Shown piece after piece: positions 1-5,035 of a DNA stretch of 7,510 nucleotides (positions within the stretch are counted from its first letter, which is position 1; each line of letters opens with the position of its first letter). This stretch comes from DATGZX01 sp035296965 (GTDB taxonomy: Bacteria > Planctomycetota > Planctomycetia > Gemmatales > Gemmataceae), in NCBI GenBank assembly GCA_035296965.1, contig DATGZX010000414.1, positions 1-7,510 of the forward strand. The letters are read 5' to 3'. Under the pieces are notes generated by a model that worked only from the letters and a program-made list of their open reading frames with translations, had not been told where the DNA came from and ran no database searches. The position numbers were made by a program, and so were the translations under genes.

Positions 1-136
1 CGCCATTTTGAGCTGATTCGCCATCTCGTGCCTCCCACAGCGCTGGACCTGTAGGCAAGCCTAAATGGCGGATCTCGGTCCTCTCAAAATGGCTGGTTTT
101 CAGGCGCCCCTCAGTGGCTGGTTTTGGGCGCCCCCT
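1..136. repeat. Cluster of short direct and inverted repeats upstream of the Cas2-like gene
   Basis: Seen directly: an 11-base inverted repeat (GCCATTTTGAG at 2-12 and its complement at 83-93) encloses a 5-base dyad TAGGC-AA-GCCTA at 52-63. Two near-identical direct copies follow at 90-111 and 115-136. Each starts TGGCTGGTTTT and shares GGCGCCCC, on a 25-base period. The copies are too few and too close to be a CRISPR array, and the window edge cuts off the left context. They could be operator-like sites, slippage repeats or the edge of a mobile or repetitive element. No coding signal is convincing here: the frame open across 65-304 has no ribosome site and overlaps the start of the better-supported gene. 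Confidence 0.45.
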
Positions 137-160
137 GACACCGGGCCAGGTTCGACAACG

Positions 161-189
161 TTGGCACGCCGTCGCACCGCCATTATACC
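161..189 (+). promoter_or_regulatory. Possible sigma70-type promoter for the Cas2-like gene
   Basis: TTGGCA at 161-166 and TATACC at 184-189 are separated by 17 bases, a good fit to a -35/-10 pair. Transcription would start near 196, giving a leader of about 47 bases that includes a small hairpin (TCGGGC 213-218 with GCCCGA 224-229) just before the ribosome site. This is consensus matching by eye only. Planctomycete promoters are poorly defined, so confidence is low. Confidence 0.3.
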
Positions 190-242
190 TCGCTTTCGGT
201 CGACGGCCAATCTCGGGCATTTGGCCCGAAAGGAGGGGTTTC

Positions 243-494
243 ATGGCTCTCTATTTCCTGGACTACGACTTAAGAAACCAGCGGGATTATCAGCGGCTCT
301 ATGACGAGCTGGCGAAATTCAGCGCGGAGAGAATCCTGGAATCGCTGTGGTGCTTCAATCGCGTAAACACAACAGCGGAGGGCCTCCGGAATCATTTTAA
401 GCAGTTCATCGACAACGATGACGCGATATGCGTATCCGAGGTTGTGAATTGGGCGACATCGAGAACGCTGGCCACCCCGAAAGCGCTGTACTAG
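243..494 (+). CDS. Stand-alone Cas2/VapD-like small protein
   Basis: An 83-residue protein. The frame is open from 114, but ATG 243 is chosen because AGGAGGGG (231-238) lies at ideal spacing before it and because the family pattern starts here. Seen: a first strand MALYFLDYDL with acidic residues D7 and D9, a helix around 14-26, a second strand near 31-40 (ILESLWCFNR), a helix near 43-57, the turn DNDD at 58-61, then a strand ICVSEVV ending near NWATS. This beta-alpha-beta-beta-alpha-beta order, with an early Asp and a late 'NDD then strand', is that of the Cas2 fold (Cas2, VapD and small SinR-labelled proteins). Cas2 proper bridges Cas1 dimers in CRISPR spacer integration and VapD is an RNase. 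No cas1, other cas gene or repeat array is visible, so a CRISPR role is not supported and nuclease activity is unproven. The gene is followed at once by the inverted-repeat-rich gap 495-780. Confidence 0.72.
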   Translation: MALYFLDYDLRNQRDYQRLYDELAKFSAERILESLWCFNRVNTTAEGLRNHFKQFIDNDDAICVSEVVNWATSRTLATPKALY

Positions 495-780
495 CCCCAA
501 ACGGACACGGATGGCCAGGGAAGCTGGGGGCCGTGGATATCAGTCCGTTAAGTGGCCATGCCGTTCTGGCACGGCCTCCTGACCGTGTCAGCCGGCCCCG
601 ACCGGAAGTCTCCTTGCTTCCATGGCTAGGGCTGCAAATGGAGGAATTGCCGAAGGGCAGTCGCGTTGAAAGTGAAAAGGAGACCTCCGGTCCCGAGGGG
701 TAACAGGGTGGGGTGACCGTGCTACAACACGTGGAGGCGATAAGGAATCTTGTTCTCTAGCTGGCTGGCACTCCAAACGA
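495..780 (+). ncRNA. Candidate structured RNA or leader of the diadenylate-cyclase gene
   Basis: No convincing gene lies in these 286 bases, but the sequence is rich in consecutive and nested inverted repeats. (1) AACGGAC 500-506 pairs with GTCCGTT 543-549, with ACGG 507-510/CCGT 531-534 and CCAG 515-518/CTGG 524-527 inside. (2) 554-562 pairs with 568-576, nine positions with one A-C mismatch and a GTTCT loop. (3) 600-615 pairs with 677-692, sixteen positions with one mismatch. Inside it sit a 7-base-pair arm 617-623/638-644 and TGCC 648-651/GGCA 656-659, so the fold would be branched. (4) CGTG 718-721 pairs with CACG 728-731. Strand is inferred from the flanking plus-strand genes. It matches none of the common RNAs I can recall (RNase P, tmRNA, SRP, 6S, ydaO c-di-AMP riboswitch). 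It could instead be a tiny inverted-repeat element around helix 3. Confidence 0.4.
600..692. repeat. 93-base segment bounded by 16-base inverted repeats (15/16 match)
   Basis: The left arm GACCGGAAGTCTCCTT (600-615) and the reverse complement of the right arm (677-692) differ only at the eighth base. As RNA or single-stranded DNA this gives a long helix closing a 61-base branched loop. As double-stranded DNA it could be read as terminal repeats of a very small mobile element. However, the flanks show at most a CC duplication, so insertion is not supported. The arms are seen directly; the meaning is inferred. Confidence 0.8.
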
Positions 781-2073
781 ATGATTGCTGATTTGCAGAA
801 AGTAACTGACCGTTTGTTGAACGCGCTGAGACGGCGCAGGATGCGACGACCTGCACGGAAAATTCTCGATGAACTGTTTACTCTTCTATACCAAGCTAGC
901 ATCACTCGTGAAGAATCCAGGCCTATCCGGTTTCAGGTTTTCTTCATCGACCCCAGGAGACCGGATCCTCATCCTCCTGCGCGGATTGTTCGGGACCGGT
1001 GGGGCTTCGTTCGCTTGACGAGACCTATTCCGATGACTCTGGCCAATCTTCGTAAGATCGCGCCAGCATCGGATCCGAAGAGTTCAGCATTTGCAATCTA
1101 TCCGGATGGGGATGGCAAGCTTGTAATCTGGGGGTTGGTGGATCAGCAGAACCGCTATGAGGATTACGTAAATCAGGAGAAGCTTGAGGGGCCAGAACGG
1201 CCCGGCCTGTTCGAAGCGAGAGTGCTTGCTCCCGGACACATCGTTGCGAATATCGACTACGAGAAGGTCGCAGACCTTCGTATAAATCATTTGCAAATGG
1301 AGACTCTCGACGTCTTCAACCACGGGCCCGTCTGCGAAGCTCTCTGGCCAGGCATTAATCAATTAAATCACAGTTTGGGTGGAAATGGGTGGGAGGGAAT
1401 TGCTGCCCCCCTGTGGCTCAGCACGCTTCGGCGAATTCTGCTGCGCATGCAGTCGCTCCAGCATGGGGGCGCCATCTTGATCACGCCGGCGCCCCGCCTT
1501 GCTGGCTTAAACGTTAAGTATCCCTTGAAGTACGTCCGCCTCCGGAAGGCCTTAGAGCGTTATTGCACCGCGTACGCTGAAGCGTCAGAAGCTTCCGACC
1601 TGATATTCGAGCTACACGATCGCCAATCACCTGCTCTAGACTGGGGCCCCTATTTTCATGAATCGGTGAGCGACATCGATTGCCGAGAGAGTGAAAGCGA
1701 GCTCGAATCATCGACGTGGTTCGTGGCTCTTCTCTCACGGGTTGATGGACTAGTGCTTCTAAGCCCTCAGTTGGATGTCTTGGGATTTGGCGTGGAAATT
1801 ACTGCGGAAAAAGCACCGCGTTATATCGAACAATCGTTTTCCGCAACTGCGTCCAGGAGCAGGCGACGAAGAGTTGATTACAACCATTTCGGGACGCGCC
1901 ATCGCTCAATGATGAGATATTGCGATCGATATCCAGGAAGCGTGGGTTTTGTCGTATCGCAGGACTCGGATGTTCGGGTAATGACCAGGCACGAAGGAAG
2001 ACTGGTTTTCTGGGAAAACCTTCGACTTCAAAAAGAAATGACGAGAGAAAAATCGAAAAAGAATCGTTCATGA
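781..2073 (+). CDS. Diadenylate-cyclase (DisA_N/DAC) domain protein with N-terminal sensor-like domain
   Basis: A 430-residue soluble protein. DAC enzymes join two ATP molecules into cyclic di-AMP, using a metal-binding Asp in a DGA motif and an RHR motif that holds ATP phosphates. Here the C-terminal part (about 205-415) shows QHGGAILITP at 227-236, VDGLVLL at 321-327, FGTRHR at 370-375 and VVSQDSDVRV at 391-400, in family order. The catalytic Asp322 and the full GTRHR are kept, but the usual Ala of DGA is Leu324. Residues 1-190 form a separate domain (PRRPDPHPPAR at 58-68, IWGLVDQQNRY at 116-126). From memory this resembles the N-terminal domain called DACNV in DAC proteins thought to act in signalling or conflict systems. 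ATG 781 is the first start in a frame open from 676 and has no clear ribosome site. The tail is basic (KSKKNRS). GC content is visibly lower than in the right-hand operon. No effector or c-di-AMP phosphodiesterase is recognised nearby. Confidence 0.82.
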   Translation: MIADLQKVTDRLLNALRRRRMRRPARKILDELFTLLYQASITREESRPIRFQVFFIDPRRPDPHPPARIVRDRWGFVRLTRPIPMTLANLRKIAPASDPKSSAFAIYPDGDGKLVIWGLVDQQNRYEDYVNQEKLEGPERPGLFEARVLAPGHIVANIDYEKVADLRINHLQMETLDVFNHGPVCEALWPGINQLNHSLGGNGWEGIAAPLWLSTLRRILLRMQSLQHGGAILITPAPRLAGLNVKYPLKYVRLRKALERYCTAYAEASEASDLIFELHDRQSPALDWGPYFHESVSDIDCRESESELESSTWFVALLSRVDGLVLLSPQLDVLGFGVEITAEKAPRYIEQSFSATASRSRRRRVDYNHFGTRHRSMMRYCDRYPGSVGFVVSQDSDVRVMTRHEGRLVFWENLRLQKEMTREKSKKNRS

Positions 2074-2114
2074 GAGCGAAGGAAAAGGGCGGGCACTGAC
2101 ACCGACGAGAACAT

Positions 2115-2141
2115 CGATCAGCACGCCATCGTGAGTGATCG
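2115..2141. terminator. Hairpin between convergent genes
   Basis: CGATCA 2115-2120 pairs with TGATCG 2136-2141, and CACG 2122-2125 with CGTG 2130-2133 around a CCAT loop. That makes ten base pairs with a small internal bulge. It sits 41 bases after the diadenylate-cyclase stop and just beyond the end of the minus-strand gene that follows, where a bidirectional terminator would be expected. No clear T-run follows on either strand, so intrinsic termination is only possible. Confidence 0.35.
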
Positions 2142-2150
2142 GCCCTGTCA

Positions 2151-2381
2151 CTATTGACATCGAGTTACCCTGCGGGAGAAATAACGGGGCACTTCAAGCT
2201 CAGCAATTTCTTTGACAAGAAACTGCTCTAAGCCGTAGCGCTCATATCCAGCATCAAGGGCCTCGTCCTGACTGGCCCAGACCGAAACCTCGTCGCCGTG
2301 GACTAGCGCATACTTCCCCGCCTGCGCGAGAAGATCAGGAAGGCGATTTTGAAATGTTTTGAGTTCCGCTTCAAGGGCCAT
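2151..2381 (-). CDS. DUF5678-like small protein
   Basis: A 76-residue soluble protein. The frame is open upstream to 2423, but the ATG at 2381 is chosen because AAGGAG lies seven bases before it on the minus strand and because MALEAELKTFQNRLPDLLAQ is the typical family beginning. The core GKYALVHGDEVSVWASQDEA is followed by LDAGYERYGLEQFLVKEI. This is the strand-strand-helix-strand layout ('GK-[WY]-x-[LV] … x-GDEV … ALxxGYxxYGLxxFLVKxI') of small conserved proteins often labelled DUF5678 or hypothetical. Function is unknown. From memory, relatives are frequently next to retropepsin-like protease genes. Here such a protease is encoded about 1.1 kb away on the same strand, next to a second DUF5678-like gene. 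Convergent with the diadenylate-cyclase gene. Confidence 0.7.
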   Translation of the reverse strand: MALEAELKTFQNRLPDLLAQAGKYALVHGDEVSVWASQDEALDAGYERYGLEQFLVKEIAELEVPRYFSRRVTRCQ

Positions 2382-2650
2382 GTCGCAACTCCTTGCTTTT
2401 TGTGGTCCTTGCCAGCTCGGCAAATGCAGTAGCTATGAACGGCAAGACTACCAATGAGCACGACAAAAGCAAGCGCTAACTAAAGTTCCAGCAAAAAGCA
2501 GACCACGGCAAGACCAAGAGACGATGGCCACTAACTTTCCGCCGGCGGCGAAGAAGCACGGACCGCTGGCTCTTTGGCAAGCCCCTGTCTTACCGAAGCC
2601 GGCAGCGCTTGCTGTGCTAGGATCGGCTTGATTCACGGGGGAGAACAGGT
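2382..2650. other. Intergenic gap between divergent genes
   Basis: This 269-base stretch separates the minus-strand DUF5678-like gene from the plus-strand antitoxin, so it should hold both promoters. TAGGAT at 2618-2623 is a weak -10 candidate for the antitoxin but has no good -35 at the right distance. Open frames here lack ribosome sites and recognisable protein content. I see no repeat or strong hairpin. Confidence 0.4.
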
Positions 2651-2875
2651 ATGCCAATCAACGTGGAAGCTATGCGGATCGCTCGTCTCACGGTCGCCGA
2701 GCGCCTGGAATTGATTGAGCAGATCTGGAACAGCTTGCCGGAAGGCGTTGAGCCCGGAGAAGTGCCGCCTGCACACCTGGCCGAATTTGCGCGGTGGCGA
2801 GCCGAGGCACAAGCGCAGCCTGGTGTGGGCAAGCCTTGGCGCGAGGTTCTCGGCCGGCTCGAGCCTGTGTCATGA
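2651..2875 (+). CDS. RelB/ParD-like antitoxin, TIGR02574 addiction-module family
   Basis: A 74-residue protein with the hallmark layout of the short 'putative addiction module component' antitoxins. It has a helix beginning LTVAERLELIEQIWNSLPE (13-31), then a second helix (AHLAEFARWRAEAQAQP, 41-57) and a final GKPWREVLGRL (60-70). The C-terminal half normally wraps around and neutralises a RelE/ParE-type toxin encoded directly downstream. ATG 2651 has GGGGGAG at 2636-2642 as ribosome site. The stop overlaps the next ATG as ATGA (2872-2875), the usual coupling to a toxin gene, but that toxin reading frame ends after 18 codons. The antitoxin itself looks intact. It may be an orphan that cross-neutralises another toxin, or a relic. 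Confidence 0.85.
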   Translation: MPINVEAMRIARLTVAERLELIEQIWNSLPEGVEPGEVPPAHLAEFARWRAEAQAQPGVGKPWREVLGRLEPVS

Positions 2876-2928
2876 GCATCCTGGTTATCCTCCGCCCCGG
2901 TGAGCGTATTGGGTGCGCAGTGCGTTGA
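2872..2928 (+). pseudogene. Stub of a RelE/ParE-type toxin gene
   Basis: ATG 2872 overlaps the antitoxin stop (ATGA). The frame reads MSILVILRP, a good match to the first strand of ParE/RelE-family toxins that normally follow this antitoxin class. It then runs GERIGCAVR into TGA at 2926. A functional toxin is about 90-100 residues. No continuation with toxin character is visible in any plus-strand frame before the next gene at 3014, so most of the gene seems deleted or replaced, not simply frameshifted. The call rests on position, overlap and nine residues. Confidence 0.55.
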
Positions 2929-3013
2929 TTGGCGGAACGAGGCATCGGCAGCTGAGTTTGGTTTGCACTTGTCACTTCTGGTCAATTTCACGGCAACCGA
3001 CTACAAAGCCTGC

Positions 3014-3226
3014 ATGAACCCAAGAGAGGCTACGAAGCTTGCCAACTGGGTCGAGAAAAGGCAACCAAAATGTCCGGTCTGTGGATCAGGCGATTGGCAG
3101 CTAAGCGTCATTTGCGAGCTGCCGATTCGCTCTGATACGCATGTCGTTTCTGCCCTTCCGCTTGTTTGTGCCTCCTGCCATTACATGATGCTGGTTTCTG
3201 GCTCGGTATTGACCTCTCCGGAGTAA
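3014..3226 (+). CDS. Small zinc-ribbon protein
   Basis: A 70-residue protein with two CxxC pairs: C20-P-V-C23 and C52-A-S-C55 (in VCASCHYMML). They are spaced to form a single four-cysteine zinc ribbon with a beta-rich middle (WQLSVICELPI, VVSALPLVC). The opening MNPREATKLANWVEKR is a helix, as in a recurrent family of short 'CPxCGs.xW…' hypotheticals. The frame is open back to about 2900, but the part before 3014 lies over toxin debris and has no zinc-ribbon character, so ATG 3014 is preferred despite a weak ribosome site. Zinc ribbons of this kind bind nucleic acid or protein; no specific partner can be named. Convergent with the protease gene. Confidence 0.65.
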   Translation: MNPREATKLANWVEKRQPKCPVCGSGDWQLSVICELPIRSDTHVVSALPLVCASCHYMMLVSGSVLTSPE

Positions 3227-3510
3227 GTGGCGCTCCCGGCTTGGTGATGATTAACCGCCCACAAGTCTTTGTCATCTTCCGCGCTCGGCGAGGTCTCCGA
3301 CCTCGTCGTTGCACCGACGGCGGATCCTCCCAAATCTGGGCCTCTGGTTTTTCTAATCGTTGCTGGGTAAAGGCGAACCTCAACGTCCAGGCAGGGGGCC
3401 AAGGTGGGTTGATCGTCGTACAGAAGCGGCAGGCAGCGCCTGGCCCAGAGACTGTGCTATAGCGCGCCCTAGGAGACGGGGCTCCATGAGATGCAAAGTC
3501 GGCGAAAAAG
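3227..3510. other. Convergent intergenic gap
   Basis: These 284 bases lie between the zinc-ribbon gene (plus) and the protease gene (minus). Open frames cross the gap on both strands, but none has a ribosome site or recognisable protein features. The only clear structure is the hairpin at 3286-3308. The length is unusual for a convergent gap and may include decayed coding DNA. Confidence 0.4.
3286..3308. terminator. Ten-base-pair hairpin between convergent genes
   Basis: Bases 3286-3295 (CGGCGAGGTC) pair with 3299-3308 (GACCTCGTCG) across a three-base TCC loop, with nine Watson-Crick pairs and one G-T wobble. It is the strongest short hairpin in the gap between two converging genes, so a bidirectional termination or RNA-stability role is plausible. 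No T-tract follows. Confidence 0.4.
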
Positions 3511-3957
3511 TCAGCTTTTCGGGAGCGGGCGGGTGTTTCGGCGCAGCCGGACTTGCCGTCGGACGCCGAAGAACGTCGCGTCGAAATACTCGAGGAACCC
3601 TGCGTGCCCAAGAACGACTTCCTGCCACGCTTCTTCAATAATCGCGACCGTCGCAGACCAGTAAACCTTCCCTCGTCCCCGTCCGAGCTCGAAGGCGACG
3701 TTGGTATAGGTCACCGACATTTCGCCGCTCGCGCTCAGAAGGGTTGCAGCTCGGGCCGGGTTGCCCGTCACGCCGATCAGATCAGCCAGTGCTTTCGGAA
3801 GGACGGTTTGGTCGGCTCCTGTGTCCAACAGGCCGTAGAAAGCCGCCGCGCCCGCGGGGCCGATGACACGGACAGGTATGACCGGGCGGAATACTACCGT
3901 CAGGTCCGGATCGGCGGTGCTCGGCGCAACCTCGTATTGACCGTAAGGGAAATTCAC
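3511..3957 (-). CDS. Retropepsin-like aspartic protease
   Basis: A 148-residue single-domain protein starting at GTG (3957-3955). This start is favoured because it overlaps the TGA of the upstream gene as GTGA, and because the sequence before it is an arginine/serine-rich out-of-frame reading of that gene. Seen: FRPVIPVRV (23-31) as the first strand, then YGLLDTGADQTVLP (41-54) with the DTGA catalytic signature (Asp45). Later comes VVLGHAGFLEYFDATF (114-129), the conserved 'LG..gFl' segment near the end of bacterial retropepsin-like proteins. One Asp per chain means it would act as a dimer. Substrate unknown. No signal peptide is evident, so cytoplasmic. Translational coupling to the DUF5678-like gene suggests a functional pair. 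The C-terminus is short and basic (RRQVRLRRNTRP). Confidence 0.82.
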   Translation of the reverse strand: MNFPYGQYEVAPSTADPDLTVVFRPVIPVRVIGPAGAAAFYGLLDTGADQTVLPKALADLIGVTGNPARAATLLSASGEMSVTYTNVAFELGRGRGKVYWSATVAIIEEAWQEVVLGHAGFLEYFDATFFGVRRQVRLRRNTRPLPKS

Positions 3958-4187
3958 CGGCTCGGCCCGACAATGCGTCGATCTGCTGGAGGAACCCACT
4001 CGTAGCCCGGTTCGGCCTCGCCGGCCGCCTGCGCGGCTGCTTGAGCTTCTTGAATGGTTGAACCGCCTCCCAGGATCCGAGTACGATCCTGGTTCCACGC
4101 GATCCATTTCCCCGCATACTTCACTGGTACGACGGTGTTAGGCGGCTGCTCACGCTGCGGACTTTGGGATTGTCTCTGCACGCTCAT
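3954..4187 (-). CDS. DUF5678-like protein coupled to the protease
   Basis: A 77-residue protein. ATG at 4187 is supported by GGGAGGTG eight bases upstream on the minus strand. After a Gln/Ser/Pro-rich, probably disordered start (MSVQRQSQSPQREQPP), the core VKYAGKWIAWNQDRTRILGG (22-41) is followed by a helix TIQEAQAAAQAAGE and a last strand (YEWVPP). This is the DUF5678 pattern: GKW-[IV]-A-x-n-x-D-x-x-x-[IV]-x-x-g, then an Ala-rich helix, then a strand before VP. Function is unknown. The stop overlaps the protease GTG (GTGA), so the two are probably translated together. It may be partner, inhibitor or substrate of the protease, which is inference from the pairing alone. A distant relative lies at 2151-2381. 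Confidence 0.75.
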   Translation of the reverse strand: MSVQRQSQSPQREQPPNTVVPVKYAGKWIAWNQDRTRILGGGSTIQEAQAAAQAAGEAEPGYEWVPPADRRIVGPSR

Positions 4188-4545
4188 CGGATTCGCACCT
4201 CCCTTTCTGTTCCCAGCTTACTGTGCCCTTCAGCGAAGCGTCTAGGGAAAGACGACTGCTCGGGCGTGAATGCATCGGCATTCGATGGAAAGGAGGGATA
4301 CCTTCACCACGAGGAACCTAGCCTCAAGTTGGCGGGAAGCGCCAGAGGCCAGGGGGCGGCCGCTCGGAATAACCTCTCTCCTCCGCGAAATCACTACGCC
4401 GCCGACCCGTGTCGAAGCTTCAGCGATTTGATGGCATTGCAGCCAGGAGGAGCCGTCCCCACGTCGGCACCAAGTCTTCCCCGAAAATACCAACGCGAAG
4501 CGTTAGCGAGGCTACCCGCTCCAAAGTCTCAGCGATCTCGCTAGA
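4188..4545. promoter_or_regulatory. Divergent intergenic region with dyad repeats
   Basis: These 358 bases should carry the promoters of the minus-strand DUF5678-like/protease pair and of the plus-strand four-gene operon. Seen: GAATGC-ATCG-GCATTC (4268-4283). A two-part hairpin pairs GCCTC 4321-4325 with GAGGC 4345-4349 and TGGCG 4330-4334 with CGCCA 4340-4344. AACGC-GAA-GCGTT lies at 4492-4504, and AGCGA-TC-TCGCT at 4531-4542, abutting the next ATG. TCAGCGAT occurs near both 4420 and 4530. These could be operators or transcript leaders. I find no good -35/-10 pair, and no open frame here has a ribosome site. AAAGGAGGG near 4290 is not followed by a start codon. Confidence 0.4.
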
Positions 4546-4968
4546 ATGAACCGCAAGATGCCACAAGCTCGCCGGGTGAAAGAAATGGCACGACCGCTCC
4601 CGAAGACTCCTGAGCAGTGGCTCAAGGAAATCCTCCTTGCCTGGAACGACGCCAGGGAGACGAAGCCTTTTGCCCATCTAACGGGAACAACGCTGACGGA
4701 CGCCAAGATGTTCCATCTGGCTCCCCTGGTGTGTCTGAAATTCCGGGGGCGCAAACTGACCGGCAAGGAAGCAGACAACGTGAGGGAAGGCGCGCTGGCC
4801 AACTACGTCGCCAACACCGGCCCCGAAGCACCCGTACGAGGCCTGGAATCGCACCCGCAAATGGCGTTTGCCCTCTGCTACGTCGCTGCCCATTTCGTCC
4901 TCGACCTCGTGGACGAACAGACCGCCGCTGGTATCTTGGATTACTGCGAAGAACAGCTGGAAGGATGA
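4546..4968 (+). CDS. Small helical protein of unknown function, first gene of operon
   Basis: A 140-residue protein from ATG 4546. An internal ATG at 4585 (residue 14, MARPLPKTPEQW…) is a serious alternative: it has a weak GGGTGA upstream, whereas 4546 has no ribosome site and abuts a dyad. No known domain is recognised. Seen: a Trp-containing amphipathic helix TPEQWLKEILLAWNDARE (21-38), a segment FHLAPLVCLKFRGRKLTGKEADNVR (56-80) that suggests strand then helix, and a C-terminal pair of helices AFALCYVAAHFVLDLVDEQTAAGILDYCEEQLEG (107-140). The helix near 108-122 is hydrophobic but short and carries His and Asp, so a membrane segment is unlikely. Probably co-transcribed with the next three genes, 67 bases upstream of the first. 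Confidence 0.6.
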   Translation: MNRKMPQARRVKEMARPLPKTPEQWLKEILLAWNDARETKPFAHLTGTTLTDAKMFHLAPLVCLKFRGRKLTGKEADNVREGALANYVANTGPEAPVRGLESHPQMAFALCYVAAHFVLDLVDEQTAAGILDYCEEQLEG

Positions 4969-4998
4969 ATCCTTCGTGCGCGCTGGGGTTCCGATACT

Positions 4999-5028
4999 TT
5001 TTTCGAGGTCACAACACGTTTTTCGAGG
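4999..5028 (+). repeat. Two direct copies of TTTTTCGAGG, 20 bases apart
   Basis: TTTTTCGAGG occurs at 4999-5008 and again at 5019-5028, in the 67-base gap before the GTG at 5036. The second copy contains the GAGG ribosome site. A spacing of 20 bases places both on the same DNA face, so a binding site is possible. Equally, a recent small duplication could have supplied the ribosome site. Seen directly; function inferred. Confidence 0.5.
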
Positions 5029-5035
5029 ATGTACT

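Noticed and set aside
90..136. CRISPR repeats upstream of the Cas2-like gene
   Set aside because: There are only two copies on a 25-base period with a 3-base gap. No spacers of uniform length, leader or cas1 are present.
65..304. 79-codon plus-strand frame at the left edge
   Set aside because: It runs through the repeat cluster and into the Cas2-like gene in another frame, and it lacks a ribosome site.
496..553. Integron attC-like site just after the Cas2-like stop (AACGGAC paired with GTCCGTT, then GTTAAGT)
   Set aside because: GTTAAGT fits GTTRRRY, but the left side (CCCCAAAC) does not fit RYYYAAC and the outer bases do not pair. No second site or integrase is seen.
495..780. ydaO-type c-di-AMP riboswitch before the diadenylate-cyclase gene
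   Set aside because: It would be attractive by context, but I cannot match the conserved segments of that riboswitch to this sequence. The region is reported only as an unclassified candidate RNA.
3108..3638. 176-codon minus-strand frame through the convergent gap
   Set aside because: It has no ribosome site, is Arg/Ser/Pro-rich, overlaps the ends of two real genes and has no family resemblance.
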